Origin: Oceanobacillus luteolus
GTDB lineage: Bacteria; Bacillota; Bacilli; Bacillales; Amphibacillaceae
Direction of reading: 5' to 3'
Assembly (NCBI RefSeq): GCF_023715655.1
Contig: NZ_JAMBON010000027.1
Coordinates: 1-49,309, forward strand
Length of the DNA stretch: 49,309 nt
Below are positions 34,206-43,009 of this stretch, one piece after another. Under the pieces are notes generated by a model, which did no database searches, was not told the DNA's origin, and saw only the letters and a program-made list of their open reading frames with translations. The translations under genes and the position numbers were made by a program. Positions within the stretch are counted from its first letter, which is position 1, and each line of letters opens with the position of its first letter.

Positions 34206-34370
34206 ATGATGGATCAGTCAAAAAAATACCTTGATGAAACTTTGTTCCAAGCTAGGAGATTTGGGCTTCAATCTAATTACATCCAAAAGCTCGAGTCAGA
34301 ACGAAAGGAACGATTAGAAAAAGAAAAAGCATTACAGACGGAAGTGTATAATCATAGTCTTCATAACTGA
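34206..34370 (+). CDS. 54-residue charged small protein
   Basis: A short gene with a strong AAAGGAGG ten bases before the first of two adjacent ATG codons. The product is hydrophilic and probably helical: QSKKYLDETLFQARRFG then a highly charged ESERKERLEKEKALQ stretch that could form a coiled coil. It has no signal or membrane segment. A clear terminator follows, so it is a stand-alone unit. I do not recognise the family. Confidence 0.65.
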   Translation: MMDQSKKYLDETLFQARRFGLQSNYIQKLESERKERLEKEKALQTEVYNHSLHN

Positions 34371-34380
34371 AGTCTATTTT

Positions 34381-34410
34381 AAAGCACCCTAATTAATTAG
34401 GTGCTTTTTT
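34381..34410 (+). terminator. Terminator after the 54-residue gene
   Basis: AGCACC pairs with GGTGCT across an AATTAATT-containing stem with one bulge, and TTTTTT follows. The 145 bases from 34411 to the serine hydrolase stop hold no gene I can support. Confidence 0.85.
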
Positions 34411-34555
34411 GTGGCTTTTTCTAATGTATCCCCATATTCTCAACTTCCCTTAAACAAAAGGTTCTTCTTTATTAGACCACCCTATGATATAAGGCAGTAT
34501 TTCAATTACGATTGTAGATATTACAAGGATAAGTACATAGTTTCTACTTTCTTTT

Positions 34556-35710
34556 CTAATTATTACCTTTTAAAGCACTAGCGATTTTTTCATGCCACTC
34601 GGTATAGTTTGTAAGAATGGCCAGTTGAAAATCAGATAAACTAGTGGAGAGTTTAACTGTTTCGTAACCATGAACATCCTCAAAAAAGACTGCTATCTCT
34701 GTTTTATTTCCTTGTTTATCCTCCGCGAATAATGCAAATGTCACAATCTCGGCTGTTGACCCTCCCTTACCTCCAAGATGTAGAAATCTATCTTGATTAC
34801 TAGAGTTTTTCATCGGCCATTCCATAATTGCTTGCAGTTGATCAATCACTTCCTGTGAAAAAAAGGAAGTGTTATTGATCTTTTGTACAATCGAGACATA
34901 TTCTGATGTGGTAGCCCTTACAAGCTTTCTAGAAGCAATTTGGTCAAACCCTAAATTATGCCATGCCGCCAAGTTTGCTTGTTCTTTATACTTGCCGTCA
35001 CTGTCTTGACTTAATATGGCATGAATACGATTCGCTTCATTTTTATATGCCTCCTTGGACATTTCCTTAACTAGACTCAGCACTTTTTTCGCTTGGTTCC
35101 TATCAAAGATATCTAGATGATGAGCTTTTGCAACTTCATAAGGAATAAGAAGATAGGATACAATCGGAAAAATCTCTTCATGCATAGATAATTGAAGTTT
35201 CTCTAAATTAGAATTGATACGTTCAAGCCCCAACCGCCACATTAAATATTCCGTGTTGGCATTCGAACTAAAAGCAATCATTCCATTTGCAACCTCGCTC
35301 AAGGGCACTTTACCCTCCGTTAGAAGATCTAATGAATGTAACCACTCTTGATGGGCACCACCGTCCGTTCCTGGGATATAAAAACGGTTTAAGTCTTTTA
35401 CATCAATTAGCTCACTTGAATCAATATCTTTAGTAGCTGCTTGTTGAGCGAATTCGATTGCTAGAATAATCTTAACCGTACTCGCAAGCGGACGTAATTG
35501 TTGTCCTTGATAATTAATATGTAACTTTCCGTTTTTTACAATGGTTAACGAAGATCTGTTTGGATTTTTGGCAATAAAATTTAATACATATTCCGGATCA
35601 GGTTTCTGTATCCATTTACGCAGCCAAAGGAATCCTATTACTAATAGCAAAATAACTCCAACTAATACTAGAATGATAGTAAATATCAATGTAAATGCTC
35701 CCTGCTTCAT
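34556..35710 (-). CDS. Membrane-anchored beta-lactamase/PBP-type serine hydrolase
   Basis: A 384-residue protein with an N-terminal membrane anchor (about 7-30) and an extracellular serine-hydrolase domain. The SxxK motif is S77-T-V-K80 (LASTVKI), the SxN motif is S148-S-N150 (AFSSNANTEY), and a KTG-like triad appears as GGKGGST. These are the three catalytic boxes of class A beta-lactamase-like enzymes. Similar proteins may act on peptidoglycan or esters; antibiotic hydrolysis is not shown. No good ribosome site precedes the ATG at 35710, so expression may be low or the start uncertain. Confidence 0.8.
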   Translation of the reverse strand: MKQGAFTLIFTIILVLVGVILLLVIGFLWLRKWIQKPDPEYVLNFIAKNPNRSSLTIVKNGKLHINYQGQQLRPLASTVKIILAIEFAQQAATKDIDSSELIDVKDLNRFYIPGTDGGAHQEWLHSLDLLTEGKVPLSEVANGMIAFSSNANTEYLMWRLGLERINSNLEKLQLSMHEEIFPIVSYLLIPYEVAKAHHLDIFDRNQAKKVLSLVKEMSKEAYKNEANRIHAILSQDSDGKYKEQANLAAWHNLGFDQIASRKLVRATTSEYVSIVQKINNTSFFSQEVIDQLQAIMEWPMKNSSNQDRFLHLGGKGGSTAEIVTFALFAEDKQGNKTEIAVFFEDVHGYETVKLSTSLSDFQLAILTNYTEWHEKIASALKGNN

Positions 35711-35751
35711 AAATTTAATTAATCATACGTTTAATCTTTACAAGAAGTTTC

Positions 35752-35793
35752 AAAATAAAAAAGTGCTTTTCTTTTTTTTAAAAAGAATGCACT
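35752..35793 (-). terminator. Terminator after the five-gene hydrolase operon
   Basis: On the minus strand AGTGC pairs with GCACT, with an A/T-rich TTCTTTTT/AAAAAGAA inner stem, followed by TTTTTTATTTT. It lies 22 bases past the stop of the 59-residue gene. Confidence 0.7.
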
Positions 35794-35815
35794 CACTTCA
35801 TGGTAAAACAATCAA

Positions 35816-35995
35816 CTATTTTTTAATTTTCATCTGGATTTCTCTATTTAAACTCCAAAACATATTCAAAACATAACCAAAAGCTAAGGAGCAAAAAATA
35901 ACGCTAATTATAGATAACTCCTTTGTAAAACCGAAGGACCAAAACATCAAAAATACAAAGAAACTACAAATACCAATTTTGATTAAATTTACCAT
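35816..35995 (-). CDS. 59-residue two-helix membrane protein
   Basis: A short gene read directly from the sequence. It starts MVNLIKIGICSFFVFLMF and ends NREIQMKIKK, with two hydrophobic segments (about 4-22 and 27-46) joined by TKEL and followed by a basic tail. GAGGT seven bases before the ATG and a terminator right after the stop support it as real. It lies 61 bases after the alpha/beta hydrolase on the same strand and is probably the last gene of that operon. I do not recognise a family. Confidence 0.65.
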   Translation of the reverse strand: MVNLIKIGICSFFVFLMFWSFGFTKELSIISVIFCSLAFGYVLNMFWSLNREIQMKIKK

Positions 35996-36056
35996 CGATA
36001 AACCTCAATTCTTAAATAAAACTTGAACTCTGTCCATACCGTTATTATCGTATGGG

Positions 36057-36980
36057 TTAATTTTGATTGCAAACTATTCCTTTAATCGTATCAATTATCA
36101 AATCAGGATTCTCCAAATGAATGGAGTGATTATTGTTCGTCTTAATTTGTATTGTTTTCTTGGTTAATCTACTAAGCTGATTTTGATATTCTACCCAAGT
36201 CGGATCTTGATTATTGGAGCTGATAACGATTGCTGGTAAATCTTCTCTTAATTTTACTGCATTTTTAACTAGTAATGCTGACCTCTCACTATACAGAAAT
36301 TCTTTATATACTGCTTCATAAGACTTAGGAAGATACCCAACATAATCGGCATATTTTTGGTAAGGTTCTGGCAGATATTTTCTTCCAACCGGTTGTTTCA
36401 AAAGTTTAGGAATTCCAATTCCGGAAGTAATGTAACCAAATCGAAAGAGGTTTAAATTTTTACGATAGGACTTTTTACGATTGGTATCCCAAACATCACT
36501 CATATATCTATTTTCGTGCACGGCATCGATTAGAATTAATGATGTAACTTTCTCTGGAAATTTACTTGCAAAAAGCCTCATATTCAATCCGCCAAAGGAA
36601 TGCCCAACTAATACATATGGTGGTTTTAGTTCTAACTCATCTAATACATATATTAAGTCATCTACCACATCTTCACTTGTATATGGGAGATTGCTTCGTG
36701 AACTCCATCCATAGCCTGCACGATCAAATGAGAGGACTTTTGTAAACTTAGATAATTCTGGCTGTATATGATACCAATCTAAAGAACAACAGCTTAATCC
36801 AGCGTCTAAAATCACACTAAATTCCGCATCCTCTATACCAGAGACGACGACATGAATATTCCTATCTTTAATCCTAACCTTTTGACCTATTTCCTTCACT
36901 TTGTTTTTCCTATTAAGATAGAGGTTTGTTAAAGTAAAAGGGAAACCAATTACGTCAATCATTGTCTTAACCCATTTCAT
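36057..36980 (-). CDS. Alpha/beta hydrolase
   Basis: A 307-residue protein with the alpha/beta-hydrolase fold. Nucleophile S128 lies in GHSFGG, the oxyanion region is in LDAGLSCCSLDW, and the probable catalytic histidine lies in NNNHSIHLENP near the C terminus. The N-terminal 20 residues are hydrophobic and may attach it to the membrane. GGGAGG six bases before the ATG at 36980 decides the start. It is fourth in an apparent operon after isochorismatase-like, GNAT and small membrane genes. Substrate is unknown. Confidence 0.82.
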   Translation of the reverse strand: MKWVKTMIDVIGFPFTLTNLYLNRKNKVKEIGQKVRIKDRNIHVVVSGIEDAEFSVILDAGLSCCSLDWYHIQPELSKFTKVLSFDRAGYGWSSRSNLPYTSEDVVDDLIYVLDELELKPPYVLVGHSFGGLNMRLFASKFPEKVTSLILIDAVHENRYMSDVWDTNRKKSYRKNLNLFRFGYITSGIGIPKLLKQPVGRKYLPEPYQKYADYVGYLPKSYEAVYKEFLYSERSALLVKNAVKLREDLPAIVISSNNQDPTWVEYQNQLSRLTKKTIQIKTNNNHSIHLENPDLIIDTIKGIVCNQN

Positions 36981-37012
36981 CTTATTCCTCCCAGGCACAC
37001 TAATTTCTCAAT

Positions 37013-37288
37013 TTACTGCATGATTAACGGTGGGAGTCCTCCCTCACCAATAAAGTAAGCAAAGACGGTAAAACCTAAAATGAGAATGGAAATAACGATG
37101 ATCATCAAAGCCAGAACTATATTTTGTCGTGATATTATTGATTTAATTCCTATAATTAAACTTAATAACCCAATCACAGAACTTATCATCGCACCTAATA
37201 TATTATTCATATTCGCTAACATCGCGCTGAAAAATAATATAAAGAATACTACTTGTAAACTGATTCCAATTCGTAAAGATTGCAACAC
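37013..37288 (-). CDS. Small membrane protein, three helices
   Basis: A 91-residue protein made almost wholly of three hydrophobic segments (about 6-26, 29-49 and 56-78) with a short GEGGLPPLIMQ tail. The start is GTG, preceded by GGAGG at seven bases. It lies 11 bases after the GNAT gene and 32 bases before the alpha/beta hydrolase, so it belongs to the same operon. I do not recognise a family, and no catalytic residues stand out. Confidence 0.65.
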   Translation of the reverse strand: MLQSLRIGISLQVVFFILFFSAMLANMNNILGAMISSVIGLLSLIIGIKSIISRQNIVLALMIIVISILILGFTVFAYFIGEGGLPPLIMQ

Positions 37289-37299
37289 AATCTTACCTC

Positions 37300-38139
37300 C
37301 TAAATATGTTTCATTCTATCTAAGGGGAAATAATATCCCTTATAATTAAATATGTTAGTGAAACCTATTTTTTCTGCAACTGCAATGGAAGGATTATTAT
37401 CTTCCATACAATCCCAATATGGAGTAAAGTCATTCTCCAAACAATCTCTTGCAAATACGTGGGCTAACTTTTGCGCCAACTTGTTTCCACGGTATGCCTT
37501 CAACGTTTCAATATCAACAGCGTGCACATCATCAATAACAAAACCAGAAAAACAAATACTAATGATATTGTTAGGATTCTTTATGCAATAACCAGTTCCT
37601 AGTCTAAAAAATTGTTCCGTTGAAGACCAATACTCTAAAATTTTAGAATGCAGAAGATCAATATTATGAAGGGTATTACTATAATAAAGCTCCTCATCGA
37701 TCTTTATGACTTCAAATTCTTGTCCTATGACAGGTTCATCCTCAGCGTAAAAATTCTCTTTTTGTAGTGTATAGACTTTTTGGTTCCAGCTTTCCAGTTT
37801 CCGATGTGCAAACAGCTTCTCAATAACCACATCCCATTTTTGATGATTGCCCATTGCTTCAAACCACTTCAATCCTACTTTTTCTGCTTCTGCTTGAATC
37901 ATCGTATCAATAAAATGATTAATTTGGCTATTAAATTCCTCATTTGATTCATTGCCAATAAATAAAAACCCATCATTGTTCCCAAGCCAAACAAGTCCGG
38001 CGTCCGGAGAATAGATATTGTCTACAAATATTCGTCCAGGATTAATTCCTTCGACTACAGCTTTCACCTCAATTTGCCCCTGCTGGTTAATTAAATTCTT
38101 ACATTTATAAAAATCAGTTTGATTCAGCTCAGAAATCAT
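37300..38139 (-). CDS. GNAT-family N-acetyltransferase
   Basis: A 279-residue protein with a C-terminal GNAT domain that transfers an acetyl group from acetyl-CoA to an unknown amine. The CoA-binding turn is AYRGNKLAQKLA (about 215-226), followed by the typical WDCMEDNNPSIAVAEKIGF ending. The N-terminal half is a less conserved domain, as in the Pfam GNAT_acetyltran group. TGAGGT six bases before the ATG at 38139 decides the start over the ATG at 38151. It lies 29 bases after the isochorismatase-like gene. Confidence 0.82.
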   Translation of the reverse strand: MISELNQTDFYKCKNLINQQGQIEVKAVVEGINPGRIFVDNIYSPDAGLVWLGNNDGFLFIGNESNEEFNSQINHFIDTMIQAEAEKVGLKWFEAMGNHQKWDVVIEKLFAHRKLESWNQKVYTLQKENFYAEDEPVIGQEFEVIKIDEELYYSNTLHNIDLLHSKILEYWSSTEQFFRLGTGYCIKNPNNIISICFSGFVIDDVHAVDIETLKAYRGNKLAQKLAHVFARDCLENDFTPYWDCMEDNNPSIAVAEKIGFTNIFNYKGYYFPLDRMKHI

Positions 38140-38168
38140 CGAATACCTCATTCCATAACCATAATGAG

Positions 38169-38708
38169 TTAAACTTTATTTGTTCTATATTCCTCAACGT
38201 ATTCTTCATAATCCAGAACTTCAATTACACTTGACCAATGCAAAACGGTCCCTACAAAATCACGAATGTCCAAACCTTCCATTTCATATGTAGTTCCGTC
38301 ATTGACCGTTCCTGTAGCGTCCTCAATAAACGTAACTTTATACCCTCTATCATATGCTGCAATTGCCGTAAACTGGCAACAAAACTCGGTATTGAAACCT
38401 GTGATGAAAATATGGTCCACACCAAACTGTTTTAGCTTTTCATCCAGTTCTGTTTGGTAAAATGAGCTTGGTGTCTTCTTTTCTACTACGATTTCTGCAT
38501 ATTTTTTCAAGGAATCATGAATTTCAGAGCCCGCCGAATTTTTGTGGAATGAACTTTTTTCGTCATCGTCCAAATTTCGAATAAAAATAACTTGGTCTCC
38601 ATTTTCTTTGAAATCTGTAATCATCGTTTCGATCATACCGATTTCTTGGTGAAAGTCTTTAAAGTCAACAATTGTCTTTTGTGCATCAATGACCAATAAT
38701 GCTCTCAT
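38169..38708 (-). CDS. Isochorismatase-family cysteine hydrolase
   Basis: A 179-residue enzyme of the isochorismatase-like fold, which includes nicotinamidases, N-carbamoyl hydrolases and other amidases. The catalytic triad is visible: D8 (LLVIDAQ), K78 (EKKTPSSF) and C110 (NTEFCCQFTA). Length is normal. GGAGA lies nine bases before the ATG. It opens an apparent five-gene minus-strand operon. The TPSSF segment gives no firm substrate, so I leave the function at family level. Confidence 0.86.
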   Translation of the reverse strand: MRALLVIDAQKTIVDFKDFHQEIGMIETMITDFKENGDQVIFIRNLDDDEKSSFHKNSAGSEIHDSLKKYAEIVVEKKTPSSFYQTELDEKLKQFGVDHIFITGFNTEFCCQFTAIAAYDRGYKVTFIEDATGTVNDGTTYEMEGLDIRDFVGTVLHWSSVIEVLDYEEYVEEYRTNKV

Positions 38709-38826
38709 TTTTTTATCTCTCCTATTTCTTCTTTCTATCTTTATATAGATTCAACAAAGAGATGCTTTCTCCTTCTTTGTTTTTAACTCGCTTATCGTAT
38801 ACCATTCATAGATTGCTATCTTAAAA

Positions 38827-38859
38827 AATCGACAAGCACTTAATAAGCACTTGTCGATT
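38827..38859 (-). terminator. Terminator of the PASTA-ABC operon
   Basis: AATCGACAAG and CTTGTCGATT are exact inverted repeats with a CACTTAATAAG-like loop, followed on the minus strand by TTTTTT. It starts seven bases past the PASTA gene stop. Confidence 0.88.
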
Positions 38860-38865
38860 ACTTCG

Positions 38866-40362
38866 TTACTTCTCGTTAACATCGATATCTTCTTCTGCAG
38901 GAGCTTCCGGCAGTTCTGGTACATCATCTATCATTGGCGGAGGATCAGGTGGTCCGTGAACATTATTACTTACTCGTATTTCCACAGTATACTTCAATGG
39001 TACAAACTCATTGAATTTACTCATTCCGACCACTGTCCCTTTTACTTCAGGGGCCCAGACATATTTAATCATATATTTAATATCTGCACCTTTGGATTGG
39101 AATTCTTCAAAGAATATTCTCGGCAGTTCACCCTCTGATTGCCCACGATAATCACCTAAGTATGGCTTCCCTAACGAATAAGTAACAGTAACACGTTTGT
39201 CGTCATTATCCGTTAACTTCGTATCTGCAGCAACGGATTGTGAAATCAGTCTTCCGTAAGCAACATCTGCGTGATAAACCTGTTTCACCATCACTTCCAA
39301 ATCTGGGAAACTAACAGCAGCTTCCTCTGCAGTAAGTCCAGCAAAATTAGGAACAATTGTAGCTTTACCTAGAGATACAACAACTTCCATCTTATCTCTT
39401 TTGGCAATTTTCTCTTCTGGAGTTTCACTTTGACTAATGATAAACCCAGCTTCAACCGTATCAGAATCCGCTTCTTCATAGGTCATATCAATTTCATTTG
39501 TTTCAGCCCATTTCACAACTTCTTCTTTGGCAACTCCCGTGAAATTAGGTATCGTAATATTCTTTTCAAATACTTCTTCACCTTTAGAATAGTAGACAGC
39601 TGCACTATGTTTACGTTGATAGCCTGTTTCGTCAACATCATCATCTCTAATGGTGAGCTTAATGAATTCGCCTTCTTCAACATCATCACTGTACTCCGCT
39701 ACAATTTGCAGATTTTCTGCTTTGTTCTCTTCAATCCAACTTCGTGCTTCCTCTTGACTCATGACAGAAAAATCAGGCAGCAGAATAACCTCTTCCGGAT
39801 CCGGTCCTAAACTGCTTGTTAGCTGTAGTGTGTTCCCTTTTCGGATTTTCTCTCCAGCAGGAACACTTTGAGAAATAACTTGATTTGCATCATATTCCTT
39901 ATTATGTTCTTGTATTAATTCGATTTCTACATCATTTTCATTAGCCCATGCACGTGCTTCAGATACAGGTTGTCCAACAAAATCTTCCACCTTCACATGA
40001 ACGAGTATGTAGTAAATGAAAAAAATTAACACACAAGCTAGAACAGATCCAGCAATGATCAGCCACAACCGACGACGTTTTTTCCGTTGATAGTCCGGAT
40101 CAATCTCCACATCTTCTTCGGAGTCACGACGATAGCTGCTTCTAGTAGAAACAGGATTGGACTCAGTAGAACTCTCGGGCTCAGGAACTCTTTCTTCCAT
40201 TTCCGCAGCAGAAGCTTGCTCTTCCTGCTTCTGCTGCGAATCTATTTGTTCCTGTGTTTCAACTGGTTCATCATTTTTGGATTTCGATTGTTTTTCTTCG
40301 TCTTGCTCACTCAACAAATCCTGGTACTTATCTTTATTAAATTTGGATAGAAAATCACTCAT
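38866..40362 (-). CDS. Membrane protein with extracellular PASTA repeats
   Basis: A 498-residue type II membrane protein. The acidic, Gln/Glu/Ser-rich cytoplasmic part (1-92) is followed by basic RKKRRR, one membrane helix (99-119), and about five PASTA-like repeats outside (roughly 123-186, 194-262, 270-333, 336-398, 400-466). A Pro-rich acidic tail ends the protein. PASTA repeats bind peptidoglycan or muropeptides in PBPs and PrkC-type kinases, but no kinase or transpeptidase domain is present. It overlaps the ATPase gene by eight bases and is the last gene of an ABC operon, so it is probably a partner or sensor of that transporter. Confidence 0.85.
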   Translation of the reverse strand: MSDFLSKFNKDKYQDLLSEQDEEKQSKSKNDEPVETQEQIDSQQKQEEQASAAEMEERVPEPESSTESNPVSTRSSYRRDSEEDVEIDPDYQRKKRRRLWLIIAGSVLACVLIFFIYYILVHVKVEDFVGQPVSEARAWANENDVEIELIQEHNKEYDANQVISQSVPAGEKIRKGNTLQLTSSLGPDPEEVILLPDFSVMSQEEARSWIEENKAENLQIVAEYSDDVEEGEFIKLTIRDDDVDETGYQRKHSAAVYYSKGEEVFEKNITIPNFTGVAKEEVVKWAETNEIDMTYEEADSDTVEAGFIISQSETPEEKIAKRDKMEVVVSLGKATIVPNFAGLTAEEAAVSFPDLEVMVKQVYHADVAYGRLISQSVAADTKLTDNDDKRVTVTYSLGKPYLGDYRGQSEGELPRIFFEEFQSKGADIKYMIKYVWAPEVKGTVVGMSKFNEFVPLKYTVEIRVSNNVHGPPDPPPMIDDVPELPEAPAEEDIDVNEK

Positions 40363-41026
40363 AAGCAGTCAGTACACCTTTCCTCAAAAGGAAAGCCTGA
40401 TCGGATTGCAATGCAATTTCATTGGAGTGCGTAACTACGACGACGCATTTATCGTGTTCATGCGCCAGTCGTTTGAAGATATCAATGATTTCCTGCTCCA
40501 TTTCTTCATCCAGGTTTCCTGTCGGTTCATCTGCCAGAATCAATTCCACATTCGTCGCAAGCGCACGGGCAATTGCCACCCGTTGTTGCTCTCCCCCCGA
40601 GAGCTTATTGACTGGACGGTCTGCTTTACTTTTTACAATCCCAATGTAGTCGAGTAAATTGTACGCCACTGTCTTGGCATCTTCCGGGACATCATTCTCT
40701 GTGATCGTCATTGGAATGAGTACATTTTCGACTGCAGTAAAGGTCGGAATCAAGTTATAACTTTGAAAAATAATCCCCACATTATTACGTCGGTACTTTT
40801 CATAACCAATCTTCTTAATATCTTCATTGTTGAAAAGAACGGTACCGCTATGTGGTGAATCAAGCGCACTGAGTAAGGAAAGCAGGGTGGTTTTCCCGGA
40901 ACCGGATTGCCCTAAAATTGTATAGAATTTCCCCTTTTCAAATGAAATGGATGTATCTTTTAATATATAACGACGCTGTTCACCATCTTGGTAAAAGTAA
41001 TTTAAATCTTTCGCCTCTAATATCAT
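40355..41026 (-). CDS. ABC transporter ATPase, MacB/LolD type
   Basis: A 223-residue ATPase with Walker [10 protein letters not shown], a Q-loop in [18 protein letters not shown], signature [15 protein letters not shown] and Walker [13 protein letters not shown]. The wording of these motifs is that of the MacB/LolD/FtsE group, which works with FtsX-fold permeases in mechanotransmission or lipoprotein/peptide handling rather than bulk uptake. AGAGGTG five bases before the ATG at 41026 decides the start. It follows the permease by 14 bases and overlaps the PASTA gene. Confidence 0.92.
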   Translation of the reverse strand: MILEAKDLNYFYQDGEQRRYILKDTSISFEKGKFYTILGQSGSGKTTLLSLLSALDSPHSGTVLFNNEDIKKIGYEKYRRNNVGIIFQSYNLIPTFTAVENVLIPMTITENDVPEDAKTVAYNLLDYIGIVKSKADRPVNKLSGGEQQRVAIARALATNVELILADEPTGNLDEEMEQEIIDIFKRLAHEHDKCVVVVTHSNEIALQSDQAFLLRKGVLTAYE

Positions 41027-41040
41027 TGTTTCACCTCTCA

Positions 41041-42519
41041 TCACATCAATATTTTCTTAGGATTTAGTCTTAAAATATAAATCAGCGGAATGACTGTTGA
41101 AATGAGAATCGTCAACAACCCAATTCCAAAGAATGCTAGAACAAAGCTTGAATTAAGGCTGACCTCATAAGAATCCAAAACATCTTGTGTCGTTAAATGA
41201 GTTTGGATGGCCCCGCCATAATACATATAATCATCTTGATACGATTGATCATCTGCATTGATCATCGTTTCTGATACCTGTCCAGCGATGAGATTACCGG
41301 TGAATAATGATAATGAAATGGCAATTAACGCAATAACCATTACTTCAATTAAAATTTGTCCAATAACACGGCCACGTTTCTCCCCTAGTGATAAATAGAT
41401 ACCTAATTCACGTTTTCTATCTCTTAGGAATAATAAGACTACTAAACCAATAATAAGCACAGTTGCACCTATAGCCGCATATAAAACGTACCTTGATAAA
41501 TTGGACATCGACTCTACTGGGCCTGCGATGCTATCATATTGATCGGTAGCGCTATGGACCTTATAGAGATTCGGTAGTAACGGCGCAACTTCTTCCGCAA
41601 ATGCTTCACTATCTTCAGGATTATTCAGAACATACAATGGTGTATAATATTCGAATGATGCTTCTTCTCCCTCGGCCGCAACCATTTCTGCATATTCTTC
41701 GTCCGCTTTCAAATACTCCTCATATTGGTATTTCATTTCATCCACAATAATTGGGTTTGGTACATATACGGTATTTTGGAATTCTATATCCATGAAATCC
41801 ATCATGCCGCCCATTTCGGAACTACCCTCTGAATCATCTTGCTTAATAGTTTGTGATTCGAATATTCCTATAATCTCTAAGACGACATCCCGTGAAGTGA
41901 CTAAATTATCTTCTCCCGTTTCTTCATCCCAAGTATAAACCTCGTTTACCAACGTAAAGGTATCCCCAACGTTAAGGTTATTTTTTTCTGCCAATTTATT
42001 AGAAATGATAGCTACAGAGGTGCCATTATCGACTTCTTCTTGGGTAAAGACACGACCATCGACTAATTTTGCCTTCTGTTCTTCAATATCAAGAACAGGT
42101 GCATAATTAATTCCCTTCAACATAAAGTCCATGCTGGGACCATGGTGTACAACTTCACCCTCCATATCACCTTGGTAACTATCGATACTCTCTGAGCCTA
42201 ACCAATGCATTATATTAAAGTCATAGTACTTTACATAAGAAAGTTCACCAATCTGTTTCATCAAATCAACACTAAGGTCTTCAATCACAGTATTTTCCCA
42301 GTCTGCTTCACTAAGCTTATCCATTTCTTCATAATCAAGCTCTACAGTAGCAGTAGCACCTAGTCTCTCTTTAATGTTTGCTTCCACATTTGTAGTGGCT
42401 TGCTGAATTGAAATGGCTCCTGAGATCAAATTCCCCAGAATAAATATTACTGCTAATAAAATTAAAGACTTTCCCTTTTTCCTAGTAATTCCTAGAAATC
42501 CCCGCTTAATAAAATTCAT
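41041..42519 (-). CDS. FtsX/MacB-type ABC permease
   Basis: A 492-residue permease with one N-terminal helix (about 14-36), a large extracellular domain (40-340) and three C-terminal helices, the FtsX/MacB topology. The final loop carries LRDRKRELGIYLSLGEKRGRV, the coupling region that contacts the ATPase. The extracellular part is rich in Asp, Glu and Tyr. GGGGG six bases before the ATG at 42519 sets the start over the ATG at 42534. It is the first gene of the operon, behind a promoter with repeated elements. Confidence 0.88.
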   Translation of the reverse strand: MNFIKRGFLGITRKKGKSLILLAVIFILGNLISGAISIQQATTNVEANIKERLGATATVELDYEEMDKLSEADWENTVIEDLSVDLMKQIGELSYVKYYDFNIMHWLGSESIDSYQGDMEGEVVHHGPSMDFMLKGINYAPVLDIEEQKAKLVDGRVFTQEEVDNGTSVAIISNKLAEKNNLNVGDTFTLVNEVYTWDEETGEDNLVTSRDVVLEIIGIFESQTIKQDDSEGSSEMGGMMDFMDIEFQNTVYVPNPIIVDEMKYQYEEYLKADEEYAEMVAAEGEEASFEYYTPLYVLNNPEDSEAFAEEVAPLLPNLYKVHSATDQYDSIAGPVESMSNLSRYVLYAAIGATVLIIGLVVLLFLRDRKRELGIYLSLGEKRGRVIGQILIEVMVIALIAISLSLFTGNLIAGQVSETMINADDQSYQDDYMYYGGAIQTHLTTQDVLDSYEVSLNSSFVLAFFGIGLLTILISTVIPLIYILRLNPKKILM

Positions 42520-42607
42520 TACAAACCCCCTCATTAAAAAAATTCTCTTCTCTTGTAATTTTCTAAAAATTTAACGTATATTTGTATTATATACGAGCGC
42601 CCCATGT

Positions 42608-42628
42608 TATCCAAGCTATTCTTGGATA
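42608..42628. promoter_or_regulatory. Inverted repeat in the ABC operon leader
   Basis: TATCCAAG-N5-CTTGGATA is an exact 8-5-8 inverted repeat about 90 bases upstream of the permease start. It could be a regulator site or an RNA hairpin in the leader. Confidence 0.5.
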
Positions 42629-42662
42629 CGATTTCACCTCTTTCACGATTAAATTCTATACT

Positions 42663-42680
42663 GTATTAATAACTTAATAC
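42663..42680. promoter_or_regulatory. Palindromic operator candidate of the ABC operon
   Basis: GTATTAA-N4-TTAATAC is an exact 7-4-7 inverted repeat placed just after the predicted transcription start. Bound regulator would block elongation. No regulator gene is adjacent, so the binding protein must be encoded elsewhere. Confidence 0.5.
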
Positions 42681-42693
42681 GACATATACTTGT

Positions 42694-42722
42694 ATTATAT
42701 TTGTAATAGTGTAGAAATACAA
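42694..42722 (-). promoter_or_regulatory. Promoter of the PASTA-ABC operon
   Basis: On the minus strand TTGTAT, a 17-base spacer and a perfect TATAAT. The -10 region (TATAATACAAGTATATG) is nearly repeated at 42575-42595 as TATAATACAAATATACG. Bases 42723-42962 are AT-rich, and I see nothing else in them. Confidence 0.6.
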
Positions 42723-42962
42723 CTGTTATTTTTCCTATATCTGGAAGAAGTTTTTATTTGCGATATTTTTTAAATATTTTTGTTCGCACAATTACGAAAC
42801 AAGACACTCTCAAGTACGTATAAATTATCACTAACACTCATAAAATTTATCTATTAAGATAAAATATTCGAGGTAGTCTATTCAATAGATTGATAATGAA
42901 TGCTATATCATTTCATCGTTCCATATAGTTGTTTTGACGTTAATATTGATTCTGTCCAATGT

Positions 42963-42997
42963 AAAATTGGCTTACCCGATTCGGATAAGCCAATTTT
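42963..42997 (-). terminator. Terminator after the DinB/YfiT gene
   Basis: AAAATTGGCTTA and TAAGCCAATTTT are exact inverted repeats around an 11-base loop, with T ends on both strands. Confidence 0.85.
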
Positions 42998-43009
42998 TAT
43001 TCTCTAAAA

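Noticed and set aside
34411..34555. Short hydrophobic minus-strand frame (about 35 residues) after the serine hydrolase
   Set aside because: No ATG, GTG or TTG start and no ribosome site.
34556..35710. True class A beta-lactamase
   Set aside because: The protein is membrane-anchored, the SDN box is altered and the Glu166-type omega loop is not evident. A general serine hydrolase call is safer.
42570..42660. 19-codon frame in the ABC operon leader, starting GTG, as a leader peptide
   Set aside because: No ribosome site precedes it, and the inverted repeat explains the local order better.
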